Virus record (IMG/VR): IMGVR_UViG_3300013005_000043 | Span: 1 to 59,057 of that record | Source: a virus | Strand: one strand, 5' to 3' | DNA length: 59,057 nt | Shown: in pieces, positions 7,339 through 15,590 of the stretch | How the letters are laid out: the number at the start of each line of letters is the position of its first letter | Numbering within the stretch: position 1 is the first letter of the stretch | Made by a program: the position numbers and the translations under genes | The notes under the pieces: model-generated | Database searches by the model: none | What the model saw: only the letters and a program-made list of their open reading frames with translations | What the model was told of the DNA's origin: nothing

Positions 7339-8991
7339 TTAAAGCGTGTTAAGACCGTGAACGTATACTTTTCCGTAGAATTCAGGACGAACTACTTGTT
7401 TTGCGTAACGAGTCATCACACCTTTACGTGGAGTGAAGTTAACTGGATCGTATACAAGTGGAGTCATGATTAACGGAATATATGGAGCAAATACCGCACC
7501 CGTTTCAAGGAACTGAGAACCTCTAAAGCCCATCAAGATTACATTTTCTTTCATGTATGGGTTTTTGTAAACGGTATAACGGTTGTTGATTGCACCAATT
7601 TTTTGTACACCGGCAGCAAATTCCATTTTAGTACCATCTGTGTCGGCAGCAAATCCTGGGATAGACTCAAGGATAGTTGCAACTGCTGGAGACGTTACTA
7701 AGAAGTTAGCACCACCACGTAATGTTTTTTGGTGAATTTTATTAGATACTTTTTGAAGTTTTGTACCTAAAGTTTGGAACCATCCACCTTGGGTGTTATA
7801 GAATCCATCACCTAAATTTTGGTTAGCCGTACCAGCTGCCAAAGTTGTAAATGCAGTACCATCAAAAATTGTGTTGTTTCGAGCTGACCAATATTCAGTT
7901 GTTGGAGCTGCTGAAATCAACATATCAAGGATCTCAAGGTCGATTTCCATTGATACATACTCAGACAACATTGAAGTCAATTCAGCCTCAGCATCAATTG
8001 AGTGATATGCATTAAGGTCTTGAGCGAATTCAGGTGTCCATACAGCCTTTAACTTACGTGTTTTAGCAACAATTGGGTTAGACTGCATTTCAAGGTTAAT
8101 TTCTGGAATATCGATATCAGTGTTGTATCCGTTTCCGTAAGCACCTTTATTGTCTTCAAAATCACCTCTAGTAATATCTGTAGGCTGTTTGCTATAATTG
8201 ATTTTTAAATTACCAGCATCGATAGCTAATTGAACTGCTGCAAATTGAGCAGAACCAGATAATACAAATGATGCAGTGAAGTTAGAATTCACAGTCGAAA
8301 ATGCTTGAACTGGAACAATTTCAGCAGCACCAGAACCAGATGCTAATGTAAATGAACGAACTGCATATAGGTCAGCATCGGTTGGAATGTTAACTGTTAA
8401 CATTTTGTAATTAGCTGAACCTGAATATGTAGTATCACCATTGATTTGAGCTACGGTTGGAGTAGATCCAGTTGCAGCAGTTACAGCTGATGAAGTGTAT
8501 GCATTGATTGAATAACCAAAACGTCCTGCTCCATAAAGACCGCCGCTTGGGTCACCTGCTGTAGTGGTAACACCAAACATTGAGTCATCAGCATTTGGAG
8601 AACCAAATGGATCACCGGTACGGTTATTATTATCAGCATCAAATCCAGGTTGAGCTGTACCATATTTAAAGTCTAGATAAAATACAAGACCCGATGGCAA
8701 GTTCATTGGTTGAACTGAAACGAATTCTTTTGCAGCAAATTCAGCAAAAATACGACGTACCAATGGAAGTGCTACACCTGCCCACTCTTCTGAACCAGCT
8801 GATGTTCCTGTTGCAGAAGCTTCTTTTACTAATTGACGTGCTTGGTTTTCAAGCAATTGTGCCATACCAGCACGTTCAGTCTCACCGCGAAGACCTTCTA
8901 ATAGACCCGTTCTCTCCCACTTTGCAGCCAAAGCTTTTGCATTGTTTCGTTGAACAAAGTCATTTGTTTGAAGTAAGTTTGAAATACTCAT
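7339..8991 (-). CDS. 23: major capsid protein, gp23-like
   Basis: The protein forms the head shell hexamers. It is 550 residues, close to T4 gp23 (521). The N terminus (MSISNLLQTNDFVQRNNAKA) and the first 57 residues have the helical, charged look of the T4 propeptide. A probable maturation cut lies after LVKE at residue 57, near T4's position 65. FAEFAAKEFVSVQPMNLPSG near 85-104 and VVRPEFYGKVYVHGL at the C terminus are typical gp23 segments. Codons here are better behaved and the gene is flanked by a strong terminator, which fits very high expression. GGAAAAAAG precedes the ATG. The scaffold gene lies just upstream. Confidence 0.93.
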   Translation of the reverse strand: MSISNLLQTNDFVQRNNAKALAAKWERTGLLEGLRGETERAGMAQLLENQARQLVKEASATGTSAGSEEWAGVALPLVRRIFAEFAAKEFVSVQPMNLPSGLVFYLDFKYGTAQPGFDADNNNRTGDPFGSPNADDSMFGVTTTAGDPSGGLYGAGRFGYSINAYTSSAVTAATGSTPTVAQINGDTTYSGSANYKMLTVNIPTDADLYAVRSFTLASGSGAAEIVPVQAFSTVNSNFTASFVLSGSAQFAAVQLAIDAGNLKINYSKQPTDITRGDFEDNKGAYGNGYNTDIDIPEINLEMQSNPIVAKTRKLKAVWTPEFAQDLNAYHSIDAEAELTSMLSEYVSMEIDLEILDMLISAAPTTEYWSARNNTIFDGTAFTTLAAGTANQNLGDGFYNTQGGWFQTLGTKLQKVSNKIHQKTLRGGANFLVTSPAVATILESIPGFAADTDGTKMEFAAGVQKIGAINNRYTVYKNPYMKENVILMGFRGSQFLETGAVFAPYIPLIMTPLVYDPVNFTPRKGVMTRYAKQVVRPEFYGKVYVHGLNTL

Positions 8992-9021
8992 CTTTTTTCC
9001 TTTGTTTTTGTTTTTTTATTG

Positions 9022-10059
9022 TTATAATAATCCTGCTAATTTTTTCCATCTGTTAGCCATTTCGAAGCCTTCAGATAAAACTTGTGTTGTTTCTACGCTT
9101 GGCGCTGTAGTTGCAGATGGTCTAGAAGCCGCAGAATAAGACTCTTTAACCATTCGCTTCTTAGTTTTTGGACGAGCAAAACTTTCTGCCAATGTAGTAA
9201 ATACTAATTTTGTTTCCCTTGTATTTCCTGCTCTATCAAAATTTTCAATTACTTTCATTTTTTGAGCTTCAGTCAATTCAAAGTTACGGAACAACTTGTT
9301 AGTGTAAAGAAGTTTAGCATTAAGAAGATTTACTTCATTGATAACTGATTGAAGACGTTTAACTGTTCGATATGCTTCTTGAAGTTCTTGATCTTTAGCT
9401 ACCAATTCATCTTCCATTTCTTGCATTACATCACCTTCTGGTGCATATGCATTTGGATCTTCTTCGGCATCCATTTCACGAAGAATCGATTCGATGATTT
9501 CATTAACATCTTCTTCTTCTTCATACATTTCGTTAGTCATATCCTCATCTTCTTCCTCATAATACATCCCTTCGTTTGGCATATCAACATCCAATTCATC
9601 TTCTCCTGCCATCATATCATCTTCTAATTCTCGGATGATTGATTCTAGATTTAGATCTTCAGGTGCATCTTCCATATCCATACCTTCGTTGTACTCAGCA
9701 GACATTTCTTCTTCAGATGCTGGTTCTTCATCAGATACCATTTCTTCGCCGTCTTCACCTGCCATTCCTACTTGAAAAGAATAATCATTACCACCAACTG
9801 ATGCTGACAATGAATCATCTGTCCAAGTAAAATCATCACCACCCATCTCTTCTGTTCCTGCCTCTACACCTGTATCTACAGCTGCACCGGCCATTTCTTC
9901 ATCCTCGCCTTCAATCTCAGTTGTTAGTTTAGTAGCTAACATTTCTTTGATTCTTGGCGAAAATGCTTCTTGTAAAGCAATCTTTGCGTTTGCTAAAGCA
10001 GTTTCTTTAACAGCTTTTGCATCAGCGATTGCTTGTTTAAGCAAGTCTGATTTTGCCAT
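9022..10059 (-). CDS. 22: prohead scaffold (core) protein, gp22-like
   Basis: The internal scaffold around which the gp23 shell assembles and which gp21 later degrades. Evidence is position between protease and capsid genes, 345 residues, a very acidic middle (long runs of E and D with M at residues about 50-205) and a helical second half (ELQEAYRTVKRLQSVINEVN). The C terminus, NRWKKLAGLL, is a sequence commonly seen at the end of scaffolds in T4-like environmental phages. Several L/I-x-E sites, for example VLSE near the end, could be cut by gp21. It starts with a basic helix (MAKSDLLKQAIADAKAVKE). A promoter region with two motif copies lies upstream. Confidence 0.85.
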   Translation of the reverse strand: MAKSDLLKQAIADAKAVKETALANAKIALQEAFSPRIKEMLATKLTTEIEGEDEEMAGAAVDTGVEAGTEEMGGDDFTWTDDSLSASVGGNDYSFQVGMAGEDGEEMVSDEEPASEEEMSAEYNEGMDMEDAPEDLNLESIIRELEDDMMAGEDELDVDMPNEGMYYEEEDEDMTNEMYEEEEDVNEIIESILREMDAEEDPNAYAPEGDVMQEMEDELVAKDQELQEAYRTVKRLQSVINEVNLLNAKLLYTNKLFRNFELTEAQKMKVIENFDRAGNTRETKLVFTTLAESFARPKTKKRMVKESYSAASRPSATTAPSVETTQVLSEGFEMANRWKKLAGLL

Positions 10060-10113
10060 TTTTCTCCTTAAATTTTGTTTTTTGGAAATAAGATTATTTG
10101 AAATCTTAATAGA

Positions 10114-10123
10114 ATATAAATAT
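10114..10123 (-). promoter_or_regulatory. late-promoter-like motif for scaffold/capsid genes
   Basis: The minus strand reads AAATATTTATATTCTATT. It lies about 55 bases before the scaffold ATG at 10059. A second, weaker copy (ATATTTATTG) lies at about 10165-10174. Confidence 0.55.
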
Positions 10124-10133
10124 TTTAATATAA

Positions 10134-10158
10134 ACGCTATATTAAGATTGAATAGCGT
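10134..10158 (-). promoter_or_regulatory. inverted repeat in scaffold-gene leader
   Basis: ACGCTAT (10134-10140) pairs with ATAGCGT (10152-10158) across 11 bases. It sits between the two promoter-motif copies. A second small hairpin, AAGATT/AATCTT, lies closer to the gene. Its role is unknown. Confidence 0.35.
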
Positions 10159-10164
10159 ATTCTA

Positions 10165-10174
10165 CAATAAATAT
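10165..10174 (-). promoter_or_regulatory. second late-promoter-like motif
   Basis: The minus strand reads CTATATTTATTGTAG, upstream of the motif at 10114. It lies just after the terminator that ends the bS21 transcript. Confidence 0.45.
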
Positions 10175-10195
10175 AGACACGTTTGAAAAAACAGT

Positions 10196-10225
10196 AAAAA
10201 AGTCCTAACATTTCTGCTAGGACTT
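10196..10225 (-). terminator. Rho-independent terminator after the bS21 gene
   Basis: On the minus strand, AAGTCCTA/TAGGACTT forms an 8-bp stem with a 10-base loop, followed by six T. It separates the bS21-containing transcript from the scaffold/capsid transcript. T runs on the other side make it possibly bidirectional. Confidence 0.85.
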
Positions 10226-10242
10226 AAAATTTTTTTGATTTA

Positions 10243-10482
10243 TTAAAATTTATTTTGCAAATCTCGCATTTTTTGTCGATATTGTGCTTTGGAAACTTGC
10301 ATTCGTTTTTCTACACTAGGTTTGGTAAACGTTCGATGCTCTTTTACATATTCTAATACGCCGCTTTCTTTTACTTTGCGTTTCCAAGTTCGTAATGCAA
10401 ATCCTAAATCATGATTTACTACATTTACTGCCGTTGCATTGCCTGGTACAATGCTTTGATGTTGTTTTTGTTTTTTATTCAT
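10243..10482 (-). CDS. rpsU: phage-encoded ribosomal protein bS21
   Basis: A 79-residue basic protein matching the bS21 pattern: LGFALRTWKRKVKESGVLEY, then HRTFTKPSVEKRMQ and a basic tail, YRQKMRDLQNKF. In bacteria bS21 sits on the 30S platform beside the anti-Shine-Dalgarno region and affects initiation. Phage copies are known from environmental T4-like phages and are thought to enter host ribosomes and favour phage messages. It is placed in the late head operon, between the accessory head genes and scaffold, and has its own terminator right after. The N-terminal 20 residues (MNKKQKQHQSIVPGN) are phage-specific and replace the usual short start. Confidence 0.85.
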   Translation of the reverse strand: MNKKQKQHQSIVPGNATAVNVVNHDLGFALRTWKRKVKESGVLEYVKEHRTFTKPSVEKRMQVSKAQYRQKMRDLQNKF

Positions 10483-10503
10483 ATATAACTATTAAATTTT
10501 ACC

Positions 10504-10980
10504 TTATGCTCGTTTTGAATTTTGTTGCCTTACATTAAATCTAAAATGTTTTAATTCTGGTTTCTGAGCTAAATACCCTTGAAGTTTTTGTGATTCTAAT
10601 GCAGGATCTTGTCCTAATCTAAAATAAAAATATCCAATCTTACCAGATGGCGATACTGTTTTTTTAATTACGGTAAATCCTTTTCGTTCGGACCAATCTT
10701 GAATTTCTTGTGCTACTGCTTCAGCCGTTGCTGGGTCTCGGAGTATATATTCTATCCCACCTCGATAATCGGTTAAGTTGTTAACTAATTGTGCTTCTTC
10801 TAAATCTGATTCTCCTAGTTGTTTTTGAACTTTTTCCATGGAATCGCTTACTGCATCAATCGATGGAGCTAATTCATCAAACGCACCTTTTACTTTAGAA
10901 ACCATATCGGGATTCGGAAGATCAGACTGTTCGGTTAATCCAAAAAATTCTCGATATAATTTTTTAAATTTACTCATCAT
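10504..10980 (-). CDS. head-module hypothetical protein, possible packaged protein
   Basis: A 158-residue protein, not recognised. The start is one of two adjacent ATGs (MMSKFKKLYREFFGLTEQSD). Its first 17 residues are a basic amphipathic helix ending in GLTE, which resembles a T4-type capsid-targeting propeptide with an L-x-E cleavage site. Residues 22-70 form a helical, acidic segment. The rest (GFTVIKKTVSPSGKIGYFYFRLG) looks like a small mixed alpha/beta domain. It lies between the protease-linked gene and bS21 and has its own promoter motif at 10991. Confidence 0.6.
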   Translation of the reverse strand: MMSKFKKLYREFFGLTEQSDLPNPDMVSKVKGAFDELAPSIDAVSDSMEKVQKQLGESDLEEAQLVNNLTDYRGGIEYILRDPATAEAVAQEIQDWSERKGFTVIKKTVSPSGKIGYFYFRLGQDPALESQKLQGYLAQKPELKHFRFNVRQQNSKRA

Positions 10981-10990
10981 GCACCTTTAT

Positions 10991-10998
10991 TATAAATA
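10991..10998 (-). promoter_or_regulatory. late-promoter-like motif
   Basis: The minus strand reads ATTATTTATAATAAAGG, 10 bases before the ATG pair at 10980. The first A of the motif differs from the commonest form. Confidence 0.55.
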
Positions 10999-11018
10999 AT
11001 TTTTTTTCAATATCCAAT

Positions 11019-11396
11019 TTATCCAACAGAAAAATAACGATTTAAATGTTGTCCAATATTTTCATATGCTAGAGCCATTCGGTCTTGTGCTTCTTTAAGA
11101 TCGCGCGCAGCTTGTTCAAAATCACGATAATCTTCGTGCATTCTTTTATTACCTTTTTTATGAGCAACATTAGCCATCCAATCATCACTCTCAGTCATAA
11201 TTCTATCTGCACGTTCAACTATATTTTTAACACGTTGTGCAATTTCTTCTAAATCACCTTTTCCGTAAACCGAATCTCCCATTGCAGAAAAATTTGCAAT
11301 TTCTTGTACGAATTGTTGCTTTTCTTCGCGAGATAATGGCTTAGGTTGATCTTGCATCATAGTTTCTAAAATAAACTTTAAATTTGGTGTTCTCAT
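11019..11396 (-). CDS. head-module helical protein
   Basis: A 125-residue, almost wholly helical and charged protein starting MRTPNLKFILETMMQDQP. Its ATG overlaps the stop of the gp21-like gene (spacing of zero), so the two are probably translationally coupled. The N-terminal helix followed by FILE could be a gp21 cut site. A YGKGDLE motif near residue 41 recurs in the 586-residue protein at 28964-30724. A role in the prohead core is inferred from position only. Confidence 0.65.
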   Translation of the reverse strand: MRTPNLKFILETMMQDQPKPLSREEKQQFVQEIANFSAMGDSVYGKGDLEEIAQRVKNIVERADRIMTESDDWMANVAHKKGNKRMHEDYRDFEQAARDLKEAQDRMALAYENIGQHLNRYFSVG

Positions 11397-12031
11397 TATA
11401 TTATCCTACATTTACCATCTTCACATAAAATCGAAGTGATTATTTCGTTTGTTTTTGCGTATCTATTTGTTTTTATATTATTTTTATTAACTGATTCATT
11501 CATGTGCGCAGGCCGCATAAAAGCCCCATGTGTTGATGGATTTGATACGAAGTCCCAACATATCAATTCAAAATCTTCTTGTACTTCTACTACACCTTCA
11601 TTTCGTAATTCTTTTACTGATCCCAACCCACGTGATGAAATGCCTAACGTAATACCTGCTCTAAATAGTTCTTTAAGAATCTTACCAGATGGAGTATCTA
11701 AAATTTGTACAGCACCATTCAAATCATCGCCATTCCACCATATTTTTAAAACATTATGAGAAACGTTATTTAAGTTAACTACCGATGATTCGGGATGATC
11801 TAATTCTCCTAATGCTCTATGTTGATCTATATATTCTTTTTGATACCGTTGACATTCTCTTTGTAAAATATGTTTTGGATAAACACGTCCGTTTTGATTT
11901 TTAGCGCCTGCTCGTTGCAAAACACCTTGCACAACAAAACCACCAGGTAATCCATATGCAGCACCGCTTGATTCAGTTAATGAACCAATTGGCTTGAATG
12001 GCATATATTCTACTATTAGATGTTTTGACAT
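11396..12031 (-). CDS. 21: prohead core protein protease, gp21-like
   Basis: Serine-type maturation protease that degrades the scaffold and trims head proteins after L/I-x-E. Length (211) matches T4 gp21 (212). GELDHPESS gives the likely catalytic His at residue 79, and GISSRGLGSV gives the likely catalytic Ser at 132/133. RVYPKHIL and FELICWDFVSNPSTHGAFM are typical of the family. It is encoded between the portal-side genes and the scaffold, as in T4. Together with the scaffold, the capsid propeptide and the candidate capsid-targeting N termini elsewhere, it defines the cleavage system of the head. Confidence 0.9.
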   Translation of the reverse strand: MSKHLIVEYMPFKPIGSLTESSGAAYGLPGGFVVQGVLQRAGAKNQNGRVYPKHILQRECQRYQKEYIDQHRALGELDHPESSVVNLNNVSHNVLKIWWNGDDLNGAVQILDTPSGKILKELFRAGITLGISSRGLGSVKELRNEGVVEVQEDFELICWDFVSNPSTHGAFMRPAHMNESVNKNNIKTNRYAKTNEIITSILCEDGKCRII

Positions 12032-12032
12032 T

Positions 12033-12797
12033 TTATTCTCCTAATGCTCTTACGCGTTCTGATATTTTAATTAATCTTTCTGAAATTTTTGTTAATGCAC
12101 TGTCTACTGAAGAACCATATCCATTTCTTGCAATATTTGATTCTGTTTTTAACTTTGATGCATAATTTACAGTACGTTCAATTTCTTGTAATTGTCGCGC
12201 AACTTCTTTTATTGTATGTTTTATTTTTTGTTCAGGAGTCGTTTTTGAATTACCTGTTGCATATGCTCGATATGATTCAATAAGTTTTTCATATTTTGAA
12301 TCCATTGCTTCAGCAACGGCAGATTTCATATGGTTTGACGTTTTATCTTTTCTTTTAGATAATCCTGGCGTATTTGTTAAATCAACAGAAGGATATTTGT
12401 AGTTTTTATGTTGCCAATTTTTATCATCTTCTGCAAAAGGAAACTTATCTGTATACTCTTCTTCTTCATCTTCTGGAGCTTGATAGTCGCCTAATTTCCA
12501 GCTTGGAGAAACATTTACGGATTCATATGTTTTTGATTTATTTCGCCATTTACCTGGTTTGGCAAATGCTGCAGGTATATTATAACCAGCAATTGCACCC
12601 GTAGCATTTTGTTCGTCTAATTCTTCATCATCTTGAAGAATAGCACGCTTTCTTGCTTTTCTTCTATGATGCAAATAGTCATCAGATTTGTCATGATCTC
12701 CATCATTATCAATATCATCATCTTCATGATCAACTGCATCCAATGATTCTTCTAATTCAATAAACTTGTTTTCTATTTCTTTTAATAACGATTTCAT
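12033..12797 (-). CDS. acidic head-module protein with Asp-rich cation-binding-like motif
   Basis: A 254-residue protein, function unknown. It starts with a helix MKSLLKEIENKFIELEESLD that carries possible gp21 sites. Residues 23-43 hold DHEDDDIDNDGDHDKSDDYL. The spacing D-x-D-x-D-G-D is like a calcium-binding loop, and it is followed by a basic HHRRKARKRAI stretch. This combination recurs in core proteins of marine T4-like phages as far as I recall. The middle is disordered and acidic; the C-terminal 90 residues are helical (IKHTIKEVARQLQEIERT). The end overlaps nothing and the next start (gp21) lies 1 base after the stop. Confidence 0.65.
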   Translation of the reverse strand: MKSLLKEIENKFIELEESLDAVDHEDDDIDNDGDHDKSDDYLHHRRKARKRAILQDDEELDEQNATGAIAGYNIPAAFAKPGKWRNKSKTYESVNVSPSWKLGDYQAPEDEEEEYTDKFPFAEDDKNWQHKNYKYPSVDLTNTPGLSKRKDKTSNHMKSAVAEAMDSKYEKLIESYRAYATGNSKTTPEQKIKHTIKEVARQLQEIERTVNYASKLKTESNIARNGYGSSVDSALTKISERLIKISERVRALGE

Positions 12798-13648
12798 TGA
12801 TGCACTCCTTGTAATTCTGTAAGCAAATCAAAATAACGTAACAAAGAAAGAATGTTTGATTCTTTAATTGTTTTCATATTTTCTACAGTGCATAACATTT
12901 CTGAAAGTTTTTGTACTTTTATTTTTGTAGCTCGATCTGTAATTAACTTTGCTTGTCCGGCAAGTTGTTTTTTAATACTTGGTATGATTTGCTCTATATA
13001 TTCTTTTAATGCAGTCGTATCATTTACATTTGTTATGTATTTATTTAACAATTGTTTTTGCGATTCATTTAAAACAGAATATTTTTCATTGAATTTATCT
13101 ACAAGTATTTTATATGCTAAAAGTCGTACTTCTTTTGGTTGAGCTCGATATGTTTCATATACTATATCTCTAGTTTCTTTTTTTACTGGAGAAATTAAAA
13201 CATTGCTTAATATTGCAGATTTACATTCCATTATTTGATTTGGATTATCCGTTTCTTCGTGTTCAAATAACATGTATATCGATGCTAATGTTTTATAATT
13301 TGGAATATGTATTTTTGCCATATTCTCAAAAACAAACTTTTCTGAAATTTCTTTTACAAGATTGTATTTTTGTCGCTTTAATGTTTGTTGGTTTAATTTT
13401 TTATAAGACTCTTTAATAGTTCGTATATAATCTAAAGCACGAGCTTCACTTTTGAATTGTTGTTCTTTTAACAATGAATTATAAAGTTGTAATTCCTTGG
13501 ATAATTCAGTATTTCGTCCAAAATATTTTTTAATAATATCTACAGTTAATGTTTTATTTGAAGATAATGTTTCGGATGTTAGTTTTCTAACTAAAATTTC
13601 AAAAAGAATTCCGGTGTTTTTATATTTCGAATGTTTTAATTTTTTCAT
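12794..13648 (-). CDS. conserved head-module protein between portal and protease
   Basis: A 284-residue helical and basic protein starting MKKLKHSKYKNTGILFEILV. The NTGILFEILVRKLTSETL segment is one I associate with uncharacterised proteins that lie between gp20 and gp21 in T4-like environmental phages. No catalytic motif is visible. Its stop overlaps the next start by 4 bases (ATGA type), suggesting coupled translation. Position suggests a role in prohead initiation or the core, comparable to T4 gp67/gp68, although the sequence is unlike those short proteins. Confidence 0.65.
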   Translation of the reverse strand: MKKLKHSKYKNTGILFEILVRKLTSETLSSNKTLTVDIIKKYFGRNTELSKELQLYNSLLKEQQFKSEARALDYIRTIKESYKKLNQQTLKRQKYNLVKEISEKFVFENMAKIHIPNYKTLASIYMLFEHEETDNPNQIMECKSAILSNVLISPVKKETRDIVYETYRAQPKEVRLLAYKILVDKFNEKYSVLNESQKQLLNKYITNVNDTTALKEYIEQIIPSIKKQLAGQAKLITDRATKIKVQKLSEMLCTVENMKTIKESNILSLLRYFDLLTELQGVHQ

Positions 13649-13673
13649 CGTTTCCTTATACAGTATCTCGATT

Positions 13674-13683
13674 TTTAATAAAT
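13674..13683 (-). promoter_or_regulatory. late-promoter-like motif
   Basis: The minus strand reads CATATTTATTAAAAATCG, then a TAAGGAAACG ribosome site and the ATG at 13648. Spacing from motif to start is 25 bases, a little longer than usual. Confidence 0.6.
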
Positions 13684-13687
13684 ATGT

Positions 13688-15538
13688 TTAATCTTGTAAA
13701 ATATTGTTTTCATCTAACATAGTTCCCGAATCATTTGATAATGGATCTATTTTATCTTTTAAAGATTCTAATAAGATATCTGGAGTTTTATTATTTTTCC
13801 GTTTCAGATGTTTTAAAATTTCATGCGATTCTCGTTGATGTGGTTTGATTGTTTCTGCAGATCGCGGATCTGGTTGAAATGTGGTTGCCTGATTGCCAGA
13901 TTTAAATGCCTGATCAATTGTTTTCTTGCCGGTTGGATCCCATCCAAATTCATTTTTATGTTGTCCAAATTTAATTCCTTCTTTTGGACGACCACCTTTA
14001 TCTTTTTCTTCTACTTCATCCGATGACATATGTATTGATGCTAAATCATGTGGCGTGCCAAATGATACACCGGTGATTGCTGGATCATTTCCTTCTTGCT
14101 CAATTTGATTTTGACGGAATCTCAATTTGAGATCTTCAACTACATCGGTTCTTTGCTGTAACCATTGATCTTCGGACATATTGAATATATACTCATATAT
14201 AAACTTGTCCGATAACAATTTTGAGTCTTTCATTGCAGTTGCTAATGTCATTTTTTCAGTCATTAGTGCAACTTTTTGTTGATCATAAATAATTGATGGC
14301 GCCGTTAATTCTAATTCAAAATCAATTAAATCTTCCCCTTCAAAGCCTTGTGTATATAAATGTACTATTGCAATTTTATATAATTCAGAAACAATTATTT
14401 TTTGAATTCGCTCAATTGTTCTAGCAAATCTAATATCCATTGCAGCTAACGTTGTTTTTCCTTCTACTGCTTCCGAATAACCTAAAAATGCTTTTGGTAC
14501 TTTTAATGCACCTACCATTTTATCTTTTATGTAATTAATATCATCCATTCCGGTAAATGTCATACCAGGTAACGTATCAATTGATGTAGTAGAATTACCG
14601 CCGCGGACAGGCAAGTAATAATCTTCCAACATGTTGTTGAGATTAAACTTTAAGTTGTAATTACCAGTTTGCGGATCAATATGTGGTATTTTTTTCATTT
14701 TATTGATAATTTGTTCCATAAATGCATCTACTTCATTTGGCGGAATATTACCAATATCAATTTTAAAAATACGTTTTTCTGGTGCACGCATAATACGATG
14801 TATTAGCATTGCATCTTCCATCATCATTAATTTTTGAAATTCTTTACGTGCTCCTTCTAACATAGATCTACCATATGGTAAAAAGTTAGAATCGGATAAC
14901 ATTCTAAAATGTGCTATTTCAAAAACATCATAACCTTGTTGTCGATTTCCTACGTGTTTGAATTCAATTTTATATTCTCCTGTAGCTTCGTTATATTCTT
15001 CCCAACGTTCGATTTCATAACTAGAAAATGGTCGTACGTTAATTACTCCAATTTCGTTTGCAATATCCAACTTTAAGAAGAAATCTCCATATTTGGTCAT
15101 GTTTCTAATCCATGTCCATAAATTGAATTCAATGTTTAAAATATCATAAAATAAATTATATAGTATTTTTTGAATTCTACTATTGCTAGTTTTAATTGTC
15201 AATATATCACCAAATTGATTGGCCAATGTTGATTCATCGGAATATATATCTAATGCTGCACTAATTATTGGATCACGATCCATCATTTCATAATCAGCAT
15301 ATAATTGCATCCTGTTTTGATGCATATAATAATTTGAATCATAACCGCCCATTCCTCCGACCATATGCTTGTTTGCACCATGCATTCTGGTATATCTATC
15401 CGCAACTTTTGTTTGATTTAAATTACCACGAGATTGAAGTTGATTTGTATCTACAACTTTTAATCGATCTTTGCCATACGAACGAACAACGACGTTTGTA
15501 GCAAATAAGTTTTGTAAGCGTTTTCTCAATGAAGGCAT
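13688..15538 (-). CDS. 20: portal protein, gp20-like
   Basis: Dodecameric portal through which DNA enters and leaves and which nucleates the prohead. It is 616 residues against 524 in T4. Conserved-type segments include DYEMMDRDPIISAALDIYSDE near residues 80-100, WTWIRNMTKYGDFFLKLDI near 140-158, MLIHRIMRAPEKRIFKIDIG near 245-265 and LKVPKAFLGYSEAVEG-KTTLAAMDIRFART near 345-375. The C-terminal 130 residues are charged and disordered and end KDKIDPLSNDSGTMLDENN. It lies directly downstream of the terminase gene. Confidence 0.92.
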   Translation of the reverse strand: MPSLRKRLQNLFATNVVVRSYGKDRLKVVDTNQLQSRGNLNQTKVADRYTRMHGANKHMVGGMGGYDSNYYMHQNRMQLYADYEMMDRDPIISAALDIYSDESTLANQFGDILTIKTSNSRIQKILYNLFYDILNIEFNLWTWIRNMTKYGDFFLKLDIANEIGVINVRPFSSYEIERWEEYNEATGEYKIEFKHVGNRQQGYDVFEIAHFRMLSDSNFLPYGRSMLEGARKEFQKLMMMEDAMLIHRIMRAPEKRIFKIDIGNIPPNEVDAFMEQIINKMKKIPHIDPQTGNYNLKFNLNNMLEDYYLPVRGGNSTTSIDTLPGMTFTGMDDINYIKDKMVGALKVPKAFLGYSEAVEGKTTLAAMDIRFARTIERIQKIIVSELYKIAIVHLYTQGFEGEDLIDFELELTAPSIIYDQQKVALMTEKMTLATAMKDSKLLSDKFIYEYIFNMSEDQWLQQRTDVVEDLKLRFRQNQIEQEGNDPAITGVSFGTPHDLASIHMSSDEVEEKDKGGRPKEGIKFGQHKNEFGWDPTGKKTIDQAFKSGNQATTFQPDPRSAETIKPHQRESHEILKHLKRKNNKTPDILLESLKDKIDPLSNDSGTMLDENNILQD

Positions 15539-15555
15539 AATTTAATCTATTTTAT

Positions 15556-15565
15556 TATAAATATA
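15556..15565 (-). promoter_or_regulatory. late-promoter-like motif for portal gene
   Basis: The minus strand reads GTTATATTTATAATAAAATAG and ends 17 bases before the ATG at 15538. It is one of the best copies. Confidence 0.7.
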
Positions 15566-15590
15566 ACTAGATGTAGAACATGAAGATTTT

